Notes: generated by a model from the letters alone, not told the origin. 64,000 nucleotides of DNA from Streptomyces lincolnensis (GCF_001685355.1 NZ_CP016438.1:6262001-6326000); one strand, 5' to 3'; shown: positions 50,080-61,320, numbered from the stretch's first letter. Numbers and translations: made by a program.

Positions 50080-51528
50080 ATGGAGTACGTGACTCGGATC
50101 GTGATCATCGGTGGCGGACCCGGCGGATACGAGGCGGCCCTGGTGGCCGCCCAACTCGGCGCGGAGGTGACCGTCGTCGATTGCGACGGTCTGGGCGGGG
50201 CGTCGGTGCTCACCGACTGCGTGCCGTCGAAGACCCTTATCGCCACGGCTGAGGTGATGACCACCTTCGACTCCTCGTACGAGGAGCTGGGGATCATCGT
50301 CGCCGACGACACCCCGCCCATGGAGCAGGCCGCCCGGGTGGTCGGGGTCGACCTGGGGAAGGTCAACCGGCGTGTGAAGCGGCTCGCGCTGGCCCAGTCG
50401 CACGACATCACCGCGAGTGTGACGCGGGCCGGGGCGCGGGTGCTCCGGGGACGTGGGCGGCTTGAGGGCATGCAGGCCCTGGACGGGTCGCGGAAGGTCG
50501 TCGTGCGGGCCGCGGACGGGAGCGAGGAGACTCTCGTCGCGGATGCCGTTCTCATCGCGACCGGTGGGCATCCTCGTGAGCTGCCCGACGCCCAGCCCGA
50601 CGGTGAGCGGATCCTGAACTGGACCCAGGTGTACGACCTGACCGAGCTCCCGGAGGAGCTCATCGTGGTCGGGTCCGGTGTGACCGGTGCCGAGTTCGCC
50701 GGTGCCTACCAGGCGCTGGGCTCGAAGGTCACGCTGGTGTCGTCCCGGGACCGGGTGCTGCCCGGTGAGGACCCGGACGCCGCCGCCGTACTGGAGGAGG
50801 TCTTCCGGCGGCGCGGCATGAACGTCATGGCCCGCTCCCGTGCGCAGTCCGCCAAGAGGGTCGGCGACCGGGTGGAGGTCACCCTGGCGGACGGGCGGGT
50901 CATCAGCGGCTCGCACTGTCTGATGGCCGTCGGCGCCATTCCCAACAGCGCCGGGATGGGGCTGGAGGAGGCCGGGGTCAAGCTGCGCGAGTCGGGTCAC
51001 ATCTGGACCGACAAGGTCTCCAGGACCTCAGCTCCCGGTGTGTACGCCGCCGGTGACGTGACCGGGGTGTTCGCGCTGGCCTCGGTGGCGGCCATGCAGG
51101 GCCGTATCGCCATGTACCACTTCCTGGGTGACGCGGTGGCCCCGCTGAACCTGAAGACCGTCTCGTCGAACGTCTTCACCGATCCCGAGATCGCCACCGT
51201 CGGATACACCCAGGCCGACGTCGACGGCGGGAAGATCGACGCCCGCATGGTGAAACTGCCCCTGCTGCGCAACCCGCGCGCGAAGATGCAGGGCATCCGG
51301 GACGGGTTCGTCAAGATCTTCTGCCGGCCGGGGACCGGAATCGTGGTCGGCGGTGTCGTGGTCGCGCCGCGCGCCTCCGAACTGATCCATCCCATCTCGA
51401 TCGCCGTCGACAACAATCTGACCGTCGAACAGATCGCGAACGCGTTCACCGTTTACCCCTCCCTTTCGGGCTCGATCGCCGAGGTGGCACGGCAGTTGCA
51501 CACCCGGAAGGACACGAGCGAGGGCTGA
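50080..51528 (+). CDS. NAD(P)H-quinone dehydrogenase of the disulfide reductase fold (LpdA-like)
   Basis: The 482-aa flavoprotein has the pyridine nucleotide-disulfide oxidoreductase layout: FAD motif IVIIGGGPGGYEAAL, NAD motif LIVVGSGVTGAEFA near 192, GVYAAGDVTG near 323 and the C-terminal dimerisation domain. The redox-active pair is incomplete (GGASVLTDCVPSK keeps only one Cys). This is as in mycobacterial LpdA (Rv3303c), a quinone reductase. So it should reduce quinones with NAD(P)H rather than lipoamide. It diverges from the cyclotransferase gene. Confidence 0.9.
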   Translation: MEYVTRIVIIGGGPGGYEAALVAAQLGAEVTVVDCDGLGGASVLTDCVPSKTLIATAEVMTTFDSSYEELGIIVADDTPPMEQAARVVGVDLGKVNRRVKRLALAQSHDITASVTRAGARVLRGRGRLEGMQALDGSRKVVVRAADGSEETLVADAVLIATGGHPRELPDAQPDGERILNWTQVYDLTELPEELIVVGSGVTGAEFAGAYQALGSKVTLVSSRDRVLPGEDPDAAAVLEEVFRRRGMNVMARSRAQSAKRVGDRVEVTLADGRVISGSHCLMAVGAIPNSAGMGLEEAGVKLRESGHIWTDKVSRTSAPGVYAAGDVTGVFALASVAAMQGRIAMYHFLGDAVAPLNLKTVSSNVFTDPEIATVGYTQADVDGGKIDARMVKLPLLRNPRAKMQGIRDGFVKIFCRPGTGIVVGGVVVAPRASELIHPISIAVDNNLTVEQIANAFTVYPSLSGSIAEVARQLHTRKDTSEG

Positions 51529-51694
51529 CGGCCGAAAGCGATTGCCCGCTGGTCACAGGGAGTTGTCGAGCATTCGTGCGGCATAGTCGGCGGGCGTAAC
51601 CCCTATACCACTTCCCGCCCTCCTGTGCGAACAACTTCTGCTATTCGGCGCAAACTGCTGAAAGCAGACGGTCGTTGGGGTTACTGTCAGTTTC

Positions 51695-52657
51695 GTGTTC
51701 GCTGCAGAACGTCGCCAATTGATCCTCGAAATGGTGCGAGCGAACGGGGCCGTGTCGCTCCGTGAGCTCGCCCGCGTCGTCCAGACCTCCGAAGTGACCG
51801 TACGGCGGGACGTGCGCGCACTGGAGGCAGAAGGACTCCTCGACCGCCGACATGGCGGTGCGGTATTGCCGGGCGGTTTTACGCGGGAGTCCGGCTTTCC
51901 GCAGAAATCACATCTCGCGACCGCCGAGAAGACGGCCATCGCCGATCTCGCCGCGAGCTTCGTCGAAGAGGGCGAAGCCATCGTGGTCGGTGCGGGTACC
52001 ACCACGCAGGAACTGGCACGCCGGCTCGCCCGGGTGCCCGGGCTGACCGTCGTCACCAACTCGCTGCTGGTGGCCCAGGCACTGGCCCATGCGAACCGGG
52101 TGGAAGTCGTGATGACCGGCGGCACCCTGCGCGGCTCCAACTACGCGCTCGTCGGCAGCGGTGCCGAACAGTCCCTCCAGGGGCTCAGGGTGTCGCGGGC
52201 CTTCATCTCCGGGAGCGGGCTCACCGCCGAGCGCGGGCTCTCCACGTCCAACATGCTGTCGGCGTCCGTCGACCGGGCGCTGGTCCAGGCCGCCGCCGAG
52301 GTCGTCGTCCTCGCCGACCACACCAAGCTGGGCACGGACACCATGTTCCAGACCGTGCCGACCGATCTGATCACGCGGCTGGTGACCGACGAGCCGCCCG
52401 GGCACGACGACCGTGCCGGCACGGAGCTTCAGGCGCTCGCCGACCAGGGGGTGCAGATCGCCGTGGCCGGTGCGTCGGAGAACCCGGGGGGTGATCGGGT
52501 CCCGGCGCGGCAGCAACAGCGCCGGGACGTGGCCCTGCCGGGGCCTCGCCGGGGTCAGGTCCAGGGCACCGCTCCCGGGTTGCGTACGGCCGCGGTGCTG
52601 GGCGAGCAGACTCCGGCCACGGAACGGGCTCGGGTCGCCGATCTTCGCCGGCGCTGA
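51695..52657 (+). CDS. DeoR family transcriptional regulator
   Basis: The 320-aa regulator starts at GTG 51695. It has the DeoR-type winged HTH: MFAAERRQLILEMVRANGAVSLRELARVVQTSEVTVRRDVRALEAEGLLDRRHGGAV. A sugar-phosphate-isomerase-like sensor domain follows (AIVVGAGTTTQELARRL, TNSLLVAQAL, GGTLRGSNYALVG). The C-terminal 60 residues (from about 255) are polar and unlike the family. It is the only local regulator that could bind a sugar phosphate such as deoxyribose phosphate, so it is a candidate for the palindrome regulon; no copy of that palindrome precedes it. That link is inference. Confidence 0.9.
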   Translation: MFAAERRQLILEMVRANGAVSLRELARVVQTSEVTVRRDVRALEAEGLLDRRHGGAVLPGGFTRESGFPQKSHLATAEKTAIADLAASFVEEGEAIVVGAGTTTQELARRLARVPGLTVVTNSLLVAQALAHANRVEVVMTGGTLRGSNYALVGSGAEQSLQGLRVSRAFISGSGLTAERGLSTSNMLSASVDRALVQAAAEVVVLADHTKLGTDTMFQTVPTDLITRLVTDEPPGHDDRAGTELQALADQGVQIAVAGASENPGGDRVPARQQQRRDVALPGPRRGQVQGTAPGLRTAAVLGEQTPATERARVADLRRR

Positions 52658-52681
52658 GGCCGGCGGCGCACAGAGAACGAA

Positions 52682-52717
52682 GCGCCCTGCCGACCGTTGC
52701 TCCGGTCCGCAGGGCGC
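52682..52717. terminator. Terminator between deoR-type gene and accA2
   Basis: Outer arms GCGCCCTGC (52682-52690) and GCAGGGCGC (52709-52717) with an inner GACC/GGTC pairing, between convergent genes. Confidence 0.65.
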
Positions 52718-52747
52718 CTCGGGGTGCCGTACTGGATGTCGTACGGC

Positions 52748-54520
52748 TCAGTCCTTGATCTCGCAGATCGGGGCGCCGGAGGTGAGGGACGCGCCGACGT
52801 CCGCGGTCAGGCCCTTGATGGTGCCGGACTTGTGGGCATTCAGCGGCTGTTCCATCTTCATGGCCTCCAGGACGACGATCAGGTCGCCCTCCTTGACCTC
52901 CTGGCCCTCCTCGACCGCGACCTTGACGATCGTGCCCTGCATGGGTGAGGCGAGGGTGTCGCCGGAGGCGACGGGGCCGGACTTCTTGGCCGCGCGGCGC
53001 TTGGGCTTGGCACCGGCGGCGAGGCCGGTGCGGGCCAGGGACATGCCGAGGGAGACCGGGAGGGAGACCTCCAGGCGCTTGCCGCCGACCTCGACGACGA
53101 CCGTCTCACGGCCCGGCTCGTCCTCCGCGTCCACGTCGGCGGGGGCCGCGAAGGGCTTGATCTCGTTGACGAACTCCGTCTCGATCCAACGGGTGTGGAC
53201 CGTGAAGGGGTCCTCGCCACCGGTGAGCTCGGGTGCGAACGCCGGGTCCCTGACCACCGCGCGGTGGAAGGGGATGGCGGTGGCCATGCCCTCGACCTGG
53301 AACTCCTCCAGGGCGCGGGCGGCCCGCTGAAGGGCCTGCTCGCGGGTGGCGCCGGTGACGATCAGCTTGGCCAGCAGGGAGTCCCAGGCCGGGCCGATGA
53401 CGCTGCCGGACTCCACGCCCGCGTCCAGGCGGACGCCCGGGCCGGACGGCGGGGCGAAGGTGGTGACGGTTCCGGGGGCCGGGAGGAAGCCGCGGCCCGG
53501 GTCCTCGCCGTTGATGCGGAACTCGAAGGAGTGGCCGCGCAGCTCCGGGTCGCCGTAGCCGAGCTCCTCGCCGTCGGCGATGCGGAACATCTCACGCACC
53601 AGGTCGATGCCGGCGACCTCCTCGGTGACCGGGTGCTCGACCTGGAGCCGGGTGTTGACCTCCAGGAAGGAGATCGTGCCGTCGGCCCCGACGAGGAACT
53701 CGACCGTGCCGGCGCCGACGTAGCCGGCCTCCTTGAGGATGGCCTTCGAGGAGGCGTACAGCTCGGCGACCTGCGCCTCGGACAGGAACGGCGCCGGGGC
53801 CTCCTCGACCAGCTTCTGGTGGCGGCGCTGGAGGGAGCAGTCACGGGTGGAGACCACGACCACGTTGCCGTGGCTGTCGGCCAGGCACTGCGTCTCCACG
53901 TGGCGGGGCTTGTCGAGGTAGCGCTCGACGAAGCACTCGCCGCGGCCGAAGGCGGCGACCGCCTCACGGACCGCCGAGTCGTACAGCTCCGGAACCTCTT
54001 CGAGGGTGCGGGCGACCTTCAGACCGCGGCCGCCACCGCCGAAGGCGGCCTTGATGGCGATCGGCAGGCCGTGCTCCCGGGCGAAGGCGACGACCTCCTC
54101 GGCACCGGAGACCGGGTCCGGAGTACCGGCGACCAGCGGGGCACCGGCGCGCTGGGCGATGTGCCGGGCGGCGACCTTGTCACCGAGGTCCCGGATGGCC
54201 TGCGGGGGCGGGCCGATCCAGATCAGGCCCGCGTCCAGGACCGCCTGGGCGAACTCGGCGTTCTCCGAGAGGAAGCCGTAGCCCGGGTGGATGGCGTCGG
54301 CGCCGGACTCGCGCGCCGCGTTCAGCACCTTCTGGATGTCCAGATAGCTGGTCGCCGGAGTGTCACCGCCCAGGGCGAACGCCTCATCCGCGGCGCGGAC
54401 ATGCAGAGCGTCCCGGTCCGGGTCGGCGTAGACGGCCACGCTCGCGATGCCGGCATCCCGGCAGGCCCGGGCCACGCGGACAGCGATTTCGCCACGGTTG
54501 GCGATGAGCACCTTGCGCAC
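52748..54520 (-). CDS. accA2: Biotin carboxylase / biotin carboxyl carrier protein (acyl-CoA carboxylase alpha subunit)
   Basis: A 590-aa protein starting at GTG 54518-54520, with AAGGAGGGAG eight bases upstream. Residues 1-450 are biotin carboxylase ([37 protein letters not shown], then [14 protein letters not shown]). The last ~80 residues are BCCP, with the biotinylated Lys in EAMKMEQPL. It carboxylates biotin for transfer to a beta subunit such as PccB at 56494. Length equals S. coelicolor AccA2. It is monocistronic; the 384-bp region upstream is its probable control region. Confidence 0.96.
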   Translation of the reverse strand: MRKVLIANRGEIAVRVARACRDAGIASVAVYADPDRDALHVRAADEAFALGGDTPATSYLDIQKVLNAARESGADAIHPGYGFLSENAEFAQAVLDAGLIWIGPPPQAIRDLGDKVAARHIAQRAGAPLVAGTPDPVSGAEEVVAFAREHGLPIAIKAAFGGGGRGLKVARTLEEVPELYDSAVREAVAAFGRGECFVERYLDKPRHVETQCLADSHGNVVVVSTRDCSLQRRHQKLVEEAPAPFLSEAQVAELYASSKAILKEAGYVGAGTVEFLVGADGTISFLEVNTRLQVEHPVTEEVAGIDLVREMFRIADGEELGYGDPELRGHSFEFRINGEDPGRGFLPAPGTVTTFAPPSGPGVRLDAGVESGSVIGPAWDSLLAKLIVTGATREQALQRAARALEEFQVEGMATAIPFHRAVVRDPAFAPELTGGEDPFTVHTRWIETEFVNEIKPFAAPADVDAEDEPGRETVVVEVGGKRLEVSLPVSLGMSLARTGLAAGAKPKRRAAKKSGPVASGDTLASPMQGTIVKVAVEEGQEVKEGDLIVVLEAMKMEQPLNAHKSGTIKGLTADVGASLTSGAPICEIKD

Positions 54521-54904
54521 GATTGAGGCTCCCTCCTTGAAACAAGCCGAGTTTAGGGACTGCCGACACGGCGCATCGACCCGTCCCCAGTGGTGAGCTT
54601 GCCCACACGGAGCGTGATGCCAGGCTCGCTCCACCCGCGAAATCCCTTGTCGCACCTAGGTACGCAGGACTCCTCCCGGAAACCCTAGCCCTCCTCTGTG
54701 GTCAAGGTCTCTGTGAGAGCGTGCTGCGGACCACTCCGTTTCTTTGTGGAGTCCCTACGAACGGACCAATGATTCTTTGCCGTCCGCCGAACCCTTGTCC
54801 CGCGGTTTACCCGTTAGTAGCGTTCAGGATGTCTCGAACGTACTTGGGGTAACTGACGTCCGCCTCGGACGGCACTCGAAAAGCTCGGAAGTGGGTGGGG
54901 CCCG
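54521..54904. promoter_or_regulatory. Divergent 384-bp control region (accA2 and a membrane protein)
   Basis: It holds the strong ribosome-binding site of accA2 and a possible minus-strand -10 TAAACT (54550-54555). Its plus-strand half is AT-richer than average (54720-54850). I see no operator or reading frame I can support. Confidence 0.4.
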
Positions 54905-55414
54905 GTGGTGCGCAGACCGGTGGCGTGGATCGTGGCGGTGGTGCTGTTCGTCGAGGCGCTCGGCGTCGCCGCACTCAACTGGTTCCTCGGGGTGGTCGTC
55001 GACCGTCAGGACATGTCCCTCGCCGGACTCGACCCGGACGTGATGTCGGCGTCCTCGAAGATCGGCGGCATCGTCTTCGGCCTCTACTTCGCCTTCTGCG
55101 GCCTGGTCGCGCTGCTGGTCGCCCTCCGCGACCGCCGCCCGGCCGGCCTCGGCCGCATCCTGCTGATCAGCGCGGCGGTCGTGCACGGCCTGCTGGGCGC
55201 GTTCGCCTGGGGGCTGATGGGCTGGCCCGAGTTCCTGTTCATGGTCGTCGTCCTGGCACTGATCGTGCTGCTCCTGATGACCTACGACGGCCAGGAGAGC
55301 CCCGCGGCCGCGGAGCCCCAGGACAGCGTGCCCGGCGGCGAGGGCGGTGCCGGCTCCCCGGCCGAGGACGGGGGCTCGCCCCTCACGCCTGCGCCGGCGC
55401 CCACAGCTCCGTGA
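54905..55414 (+). CDS. Four-helix membrane protein, unknown function
   Basis: A 169-aa protein starting at GTG 54905. It has four hydrophobic segments ([77 protein letters not shown]) and a Pro/Glu-rich cytoplasmic tail of about 40 residues. The same arrangement, this gene convergent with maf, is conserved in Streptomyces as far as I recall. The last 32 bases overlap the maf 3' end. No domain is recognised. Confidence 0.72.
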   Translation: MVRRPVAWIVAVVLFVEALGVAALNWFLGVVVDRQDMSLAGLDPDVMSASSKIGGIVFGLYFAFCGLVALLVALRDRRPAGLGRILLISAAVVHGLLGAFAWGLMGWPEFLFMVVVLALIVLLLMTYDGQESPAAAEPQDSVPGGEGGAGSPAEDGGSPLTPAPAPTAP

Positions 55415-56003
55415 TGCCGACGCCCAGTTCGGCCAGCAGTTTCCGGACGAGGGGCAGGCTGATGCCGATCACATTGCCGTGGTCCCCGTCGATGCCGTCG
55501 ATGAACGGGGCCGAACGGCCGTCCAGCGTGAACGCCCCGGCCACGTAGAGGGGTTCGCCCGAGGCGACGTACGCGGCGACCTCCTCGTCGGTCGGTTCCC
55601 CGAAGTGGACGACGGTGGAGGCGGTGGCCGAGACGTACCGGCCGGTGGCCGTGTCGTAGACGCAGTGGCCGGTCTGGAGCGTGCCCGCCCGGCCGCGCAT
55701 CGCCTTCCAGCGGGCGGTGGCCTCCTCGGCGTCCGCCGGCTTGCCCAGGGCCTGGCCGTCCAGGTCGAGCACCGAGTCGCAGCCGATCACCAGCGCGCGG
55801 GTTGCCTCTGGCAGTGCGGCGACGACTGATGCCTTGGCTTCCGCGAGAGCGAGGGCCAGTTCGGCGGGAGTGGGGGCGCTGACGGCGTCCTCGTCGACGC
55901 CGCTGACGATGACCTCGGGGGTCAGACCCGCCTGGCGGAGGAGGTTCAGCCGGGCGGGGGACTGGGAGGCGAGGATGAGTCGGCGGCGGGGCTGATCAGT
56001 CAT
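55383..56003 (-). CDS. maf: Maf-like nucleoside triphosphate pyrophosphatase
   Basis: A 206-aa Maf/Ham1-related protein with [21 protein letters not shown] at the N-terminus (the SxSPRR motif, here SQSPAR), GCDSVL in the middle and [13 protein letters not shown] near the end, all family hallmarks. Maf proteins hydrolyse non-canonical or methylated nucleotides such as m5UTP, dTTP or UTP to the monophosphate. It lies between a convergent membrane protein and mmpB, 23 bases from the latter, inside the carboxylase block. Confidence 0.92.
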   Translation of the reverse strand: MTDQPRRRLILASQSPARLNLLRQAGLTPEVIVSGVDEDAVSAPTPAELALALAEAKASVVAALPEATRALVIGCDSVLDLDGQALGKPADAEEATARWKAMRGRAGTLQTGHCVYDTATGRYVSATASTVVHFGEPTDEEVAAYVASGEPLYVAGAFTLDGRSAPFIDGIDGDHGNVIGISLPLVRKLLAELGVGITELWAPAQA

Positions 56004-56025
56004 GCGGTCAGGGTATCCGCGCGCC

Positions 56026-56154
56026 TTATTTCACGCCGAGCACGATCATCGCGAGCACCATGGCCAACGCCAGGAACAGGCCCAGTCTGCGCAGCATGTC
56101 CTGCATGTCGCGCAGTTCCTCGGGCGGCTCGTTCTCGGGGTCGGACCACAGCAT
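56026..56154 (-). CDS. mmpB: Small morphogenic membrane protein MmpB-like
   Basis: A 42-aa reading frame too short for usual ORF filters: [20 protein letters not shown], then [21 protein letters not shown]. An acidic N-terminus precedes a single hydrophobic helix ending in one Lys, so the tail probably faces outward. The position between maf and the epsilon subunit gene, and the sequence, match what I remember as the Streptomyces morphogenic protein MmpB. A palindrome TGAGTACGGGTACTCA (56190-56205) lies 36 bases upstream. Confidence 0.75.
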   Translation of the reverse strand: MLWSDPENEPPEELRDMQDMLRRLGLFLALAMVLAMIVLGVK

Positions 56155-56189
56155 GCCCCTAGCGTGGGGCTTGGCGGGGGGTGGGCGCC

Positions 56190-56205
56190 TGAGTACGGGT
56201 ACTCA
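56190..56205. promoter_or_regulatory. Perfect palindrome upstream of mmpB
   Basis: TGAGTACGGGTACTCA, arms of 7 bases around GG, between mmpB and the epsilon subunit gene. It is a candidate operator for the mmpB promoter; its regulator is unknown to me. Confidence 0.5.
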
Positions 56206-56232
56206 AATCGGCGCCCCGGGTTCCAGTTGCCG

Positions 56233-56253
56233 TGCGCGGTTCCCCGCGCCCCT
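56233..56253. repeat. Dispersed repeat, copy E (inverted, truncated)
   Basis: The reverse complement reads AGGGGCGCGGGGAACCGCGC, matching the first half of copies B-D. The GACCAGCC part is missing. Confidence 0.65.
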
Positions 56254-56266
56254 GGGTGGGTCGTGG

Positions 56267-56476
56267 CTACCCCGGCCAATATGTGCGGGTCCATGCTGTG
56301 GGTCCCGGCTGGGGCAGGCGGTGGCTCGCGATCCTCGACGGGTCGGACCACCCGTCCTTCGTCGACGGTTCGGCGCCGGGCGGTTCTGCCACCGCCGCGG
56401 CGCGGGCGCGGACCACCGCCAGGGCGGCGGCCAGCTCCTCGGGGGTCGGATTGCCTCGTACGACCTTGATGTTCAT
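56267..56476 (-). CDS. pccE: Acyl-CoA carboxylase epsilon subunit
   Basis: A 69-aa protein: MNIKVVRGNPTPEELAAALAVVRARAAAVAE is the characteristic N-terminal half of actinomycete epsilon subunits, followed by a Ser/Trp-rich tail (WSDPSRIASHRLPQPGPTAWTRTYWPG). Epsilon subunits stabilise and stimulate the alpha-beta carboxylase complex. It is 17 bases downstream of pccB in the same operon, as in S. coelicolor. The core of the holoenzyme (AccA2, PccB, PccE) is therefore encoded within 6 kb. Confidence 0.92.
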   Translation of the reverse strand: MNIKVVRGNPTPEELAAALAVVRARAAAVAEPPGAEPSTKDGWSDPSRIASHRLPQPGPTAWTRTYWPG

Positions 56477-56493
56477 GACGGCTCCCAGCCGGC

Positions 56494-58116
<1,623 letters not shown>

Positions 58117-58226
58117 CGGGATGCGGCTCCCTGCCTGCTCAAAAGGGGGGACGGTTACTCATCCGTAGCGTAGTGGGGTGCCTCCGCATCAGCAGTGCGG
58201 CGTTTACCACACCTAGGGTGGCTTGC

Positions 58227-59090
58227 ATGACGCCGCGAGATGCCTCAGGAGACAGCAGCCGGTGGTCGGACCTCGACCGCCCGCCCCTCAACGCCACCGC
58301 CCTGCGGCGCGCCCTGGTCCGCGAGGGCGGCCTGTGGTCGGACCTGGAGGTCGTGCAGCGCACCGGCTCCACCAACGCCGACCTGGTGGCCCTGGCCGAG
58401 CAGGGCAAGGCGGCCGAGGGCGCGGTCCTCGTCGCCGAGGAGCAGTCGGCGGGGCGCGGCCGCCTGGATCGCCAATGGACGGCACCGGCTCGCTCGGGCC
58501 TCTTCTTCTCCGTCCTGCTCCGGCCGGCCGGGGTGCCGGTGACCCGCTGGGGCTGGCTCCCCCTGCTCACGGGCGTCGCCGTCGCCACGGGCCTGTCCCG
58601 CGCCGCCGGCGTCGACACGGCACTCAAATGGCCCAACGACCTCCTGGTCACCGTCGCCGGCGAGGAACGCAAGGCCGCCGGCATCCTCGCCGAACGCGCC
58701 GGTCCCGACGGCGTCGTCATCGGCGTGGGCATCAACGTCACCCTCCGGGAGGACGAACTCCCCGTCCCCCAGGCCGGCTCCCTCGCCCTCGCCGACGCGA
58801 TCAGCACCGACCGCGACACCCTGCTCCGCGGAGTCCTCCGCTCCCTGGAGGACTGGTACGTCCGCTGGCGCACCGCTGAGGGAGACCCGGTGGCGAGCGG
58901 CCTCCAGGAGACCTATGCGGCGGGCTGCGCAACCCTGGGCCGAACCGTCCGCGCCGAGCTCCCGGGGGACCGTTCGGTCGTGGGGGAAGCGGTAGCGGTG
59001 GATGGGGACGGCCGCCTGGTGATCGCCACGGAGGCGGGCGTGCAGGAGCCGGTGGGAGCGGGAGACATCATCCACTTGCGCCCGGCGTGA
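58227..59090 (+). CDS. birA: Biotin protein ligase
   Basis: A 287-aa class I biotin protein ligase without the N-terminal HTH of E. coli BirA. TGSTNADLVALAEQG, AEEQSAGRGRLDRQWTAP and the catalytic-Lys segment LKWPNDLLV are diagnostic; a C-terminal SH3-like domain begins near residue 240. It attaches biotin to the EAMKM Lys of AccA2, encoded 4 kb away. A TAGGGT -10 (58214-58219) ends seven bases before the ATG, so the mRNA may be leaderless. The two divergent genes share a 110-bp gap. Confidence 0.93.
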   Translation: MTPRDASGDSSRWSDLDRPPLNATALRRALVREGGLWSDLEVVQRTGSTNADLVALAEQGKAAEGAVLVAEEQSAGRGRLDRQWTAPARSGLFFSVLLRPAGVPVTRWGWLPLLTGVAVATGLSRAAGVDTALKWPNDLLVTVAGEERKAAGILAERAGPDGVVIGVGINVTLREDELPVPQAGSLALADAISTDRDTLLRGVLRSLEDWYVRWRTAEGDPVASGLQETYAAGCATLGRTVRAELPGDRSVVGEAVAVDGDGRLVIATEAGVQEPVGAGDIIHLRPA

Positions 59091-59103
59091 AGGATGCCGA
59101 CTC

Positions 59104-59150
59104 AGGGGCGCGGGGAACTGCGCGACAAGCCCCCACGCACCCGCAGCCGA
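59104..59150. repeat. Dispersed repeat, copy D
   Basis: AGGGGCGCGGGGAACTGCGC followed by GACAAGCCCCCACGCACCCG, then CAGCCGACC, 13 bases after the birA stop. Core identical to copies B and C except one base (GACAAG for GACCAG). Confidence 0.8.
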
Positions 59151-59269
59151 CCGAATCACAAGCCACCCACGATCCCCCGGCCCAACCGAACGGAGTGAGC
59201 TGGCGCACACCTGCCGTAAAGTGAAGGCCGGTCGATACCTGACCGTGGCAGATCGGAAGGGCAGCAGGC

Positions 59270-60400
59270 GTGACCGTCGACGACACGGGCTCCGGCGCGG
59301 ACGCGGACGGCCGGGTGGATCCCGATGCCGCCGCTCCCGGCGAGGACAACCCGCTCGCCCTGCGCCTCGAACAGCTCATCCTCGGCGCCGAGAGGCGCTA
59401 CACCCCCTTTCAGGCGGCCCGGAGCGCGGGTGTCTCCATGGAACTGGCCTCCCGGTTCTGGCGGGCCATGGGCTTCGCCGACATCGGGCAGGCCAAGGCG
59501 CTCACCGAGGCGGACGTGCTGGCGCTCAGGCGCCTGGCCGGCCTCGTCGAGGCGGGGCTGCTGAGCGAGGCGATGGCCGTGCAGGTGGCGCGGTCGACCG
59601 GGCAGACCACCGCCCGGCTGGCCGAGTGGCAGATCGACTCCTTCCTGGAGGGGCTGACCGAGCCGCCGGAGCCGGGCATGACCCGCACCGAGGTGACGTA
59701 CCCGATCATCGAGCTGCTCCTGCCGGAGCTGGAGGAGTTCCTCGTCTACGTCTGGCGGCGCCAGCTCGCCGCCTCGGCCGGCCGGGTCGTCCAGGCCGCC
59801 GACGACGAGGAGATGGTCGACCGGCGGCTCGCCGTCGGCTTCGCCGACCTCGTCGGGTTCACCCGGCTGACCCGTCGTATGGAGGAGGAGGAACTCGGCG
59901 AGCTCGTCGAGGCCTTCGAGACCACCGCCGCCGACCTGGTGGCCGCGCACGGCGGACGGCTCATCAAGACGCTCGGCGACGAGGTGCTGTACGCGGCCGA
60001 CGACGCGGGTGTGGCCGCGGAGATCGCGCTGCGGCTGATCGAGACGATGGCGAACGACGAGACGATGCCCGAGCTGCGGGTCGGTATCGCGTTCGGCACG
60101 GTCACCACGCGCATGGGCGATGTCTTCGGGACGACGGTGAACCTCGCCTCCCGGTTGACGTCGATAGCCCCGAAGGACGCCGTCCTCGTCGACAGCGCCT
60201 TCGCCGAGGAGCTGATCCGTACCGCCGAGGCGCCCGCTTCCGAGGCGGAGGCGGCGGAGGCCGCGGTGGCCGCCGAGAAGGAGGGCGAGGAGCCGCCGGT
60301 CTACCGTTTCGCGCTCCAGCCGATGTGGCAGCGGCCGGTGCGCGGCCTCGGCGTGGTCGAGCCGTGGCTGCTCACACGGCGGGTCACGCAACAGCCGTAG
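59270..60400 (+). CDS. cya: Class III adenylate cyclase
   Basis: A 376-aa cyclase. Residues about 25-160 are an N-terminal helical regulatory domain of the Rv1264/Cya type (LILGAERRYTPFQAARSAGVSMELASRFWRAMGF), thought to sense pH. Residues about 185-345 are the class IIIc catalytic domain, with metal-binding VGFADLVGFTRLTRR and LIKTLGDEVLYAADD, followed by GDVFGTTVNLASRL. It makes cAMP from ATP. In S. coelicolor cya is needed for normal germination and aerial growth. The start is GTG 59270; a terminal low-complexity Ala/Glu segment precedes the final strand. Confidence 0.94.
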   Translation: MTVDDTGSGADADGRVDPDAAAPGEDNPLALRLEQLILGAERRYTPFQAARSAGVSMELASRFWRAMGFADIGQAKALTEADVLALRRLAGLVEAGLLSEAMAVQVARSTGQTTARLAEWQIDSFLEGLTEPPEPGMTRTEVTYPIIELLLPELEEFLVYVWRRQLAASAGRVVQAADDEEMVDRRLAVGFADLVGFTRLTRRMEEEELGELVEAFETTAADLVAAHGGRLIKTLGDEVLYAADDAGVAAEIALRLIETMANDETMPELRVGIAFGTVTTRMGDVFGTTVNLASRLTSIAPKDAVLVDSAFAEELIRTAEAPASEAEAAEAAVAAEKEGEEPPVYRFALQPMWQRPVRGLGVVEPWLLTRRVTQQP

Positions 60401-60426
60401 CCGCTGCCGGCCCCTCTTCGCCGTTT

Positions 60427-61101
60427 CTAGTCCCCATCCGTGAGCGAGCCCACGCACAGGCCGACGACCGGTACGCAGATGCCGGGCCGGTCCGGCTGGG
60501 TGGGCTGTTCCGGCTGGGGGGCCGGCGAGGTGTGGCTCGGGGGCGCGCTCGGTGCCGGCTGGGGGGATCCCGGCTGCGTGGCCGACGGCGGGCGGGGGGT
60601 CGCGGTGGGTGCCGGGGCGCCCGGTGTGTTCGGGGCCTCGGGGATGGTCGTCGGGGCGGCCCAGGGGGCGGAGGGCGAGCCGGTCGCGGCCGGTGCGGGG
60701 GCGAGGGACACGCCCGGGACCGGGGTCGCGGTCGTGCCGCCCAGGGCCGCGGTGGCCGACGGGCTCACCTTGGGGACGGTGACGGTGGCGGCCGCGTTGG
60801 TCGCGCGGTCCGTGGCGGTGCCGGGGTCGTCCGGGCGGGGCTCGGCCTCCGCGGTGCCGAGGCCGGCGACCCCCGAGTCCGGGGTCAGTCGTACGAGGCT
60901 CAGGGCGCCGGCCGCCAGGGCCAGGCCGCCGGCGACGAGCAGCACCTTGCGGGGGCGTGGCCTGCGATGACGGCCTCGCGGGGTGAAGAGCCGGGTCCCG
61001 GCGATGGGCGGCTCGGGTGGTGCGGTCCGCTGACCGGGCGGTGTCGCCGTGGCCGGTGTGGTGGCTCTCTGCGGCTTTGCCGGCGCGTCCGTCGTCGTCA
61101 T
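60427..61101 (-). CDS. Single-pass membrane protein with long Pro/Thr/Ala-rich extracellular region
   Basis: A 224-aa protein starting at ATG 61099-61101 with GGGGAGG upstream. It has a cytoplasmic basic stretch (RLFTPRGRHRRPRPRK), one transmembrane helix (VLLVAGGLALAAGALSLV) and about 130 residues of low-complexity Pro/Ala/Thr/Ser sequence. It ends in CVPVVGLCVGSLTDGD with two Cys. The layout suggests a wall-spanning stalk. No domain is recognised. It converges on cya with a 26-base gap. Confidence 0.72.
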   Translation of the reverse strand: MTTTDAPAKPQRATTPATATPPGQRTAPPEPPIAGTRLFTPRGRHRRPRPRKVLLVAGGLALAAGALSLVRLTPDSGVAGLGTAEAEPRPDDPGTATDRATNAAATVTVPKVSPSATAALGGTTATPVPGVSLAPAPAATGSPSAPWAAPTTIPEAPNTPGAPAPTATPRPPSATQPGSPQPAPSAPPSHTSPAPQPEQPTQPDRPGICVPVVGLCVGSLTDGD

Positions 61102-61320
61102 CGCGTTCCTCCCCAGTGCCCCGCGCCCCCCTGTGTGCCGTGGCGGACGCACGTTATGCGCTGTGGTGGGCGGTGCGAGGGGGGTTGGGCGGGATGTTCA
61201 CTCGAACGGGGTGTCGGGAGCCGGAGGGGGAACCGTCGGCGGCCTGCTCTTTCCCCCCAGCTCTTTCCCCCTGCCCTTTCCCCTGCGGGGGCCGGACTGC
61301 GATGATCGGAACGACAAGGC

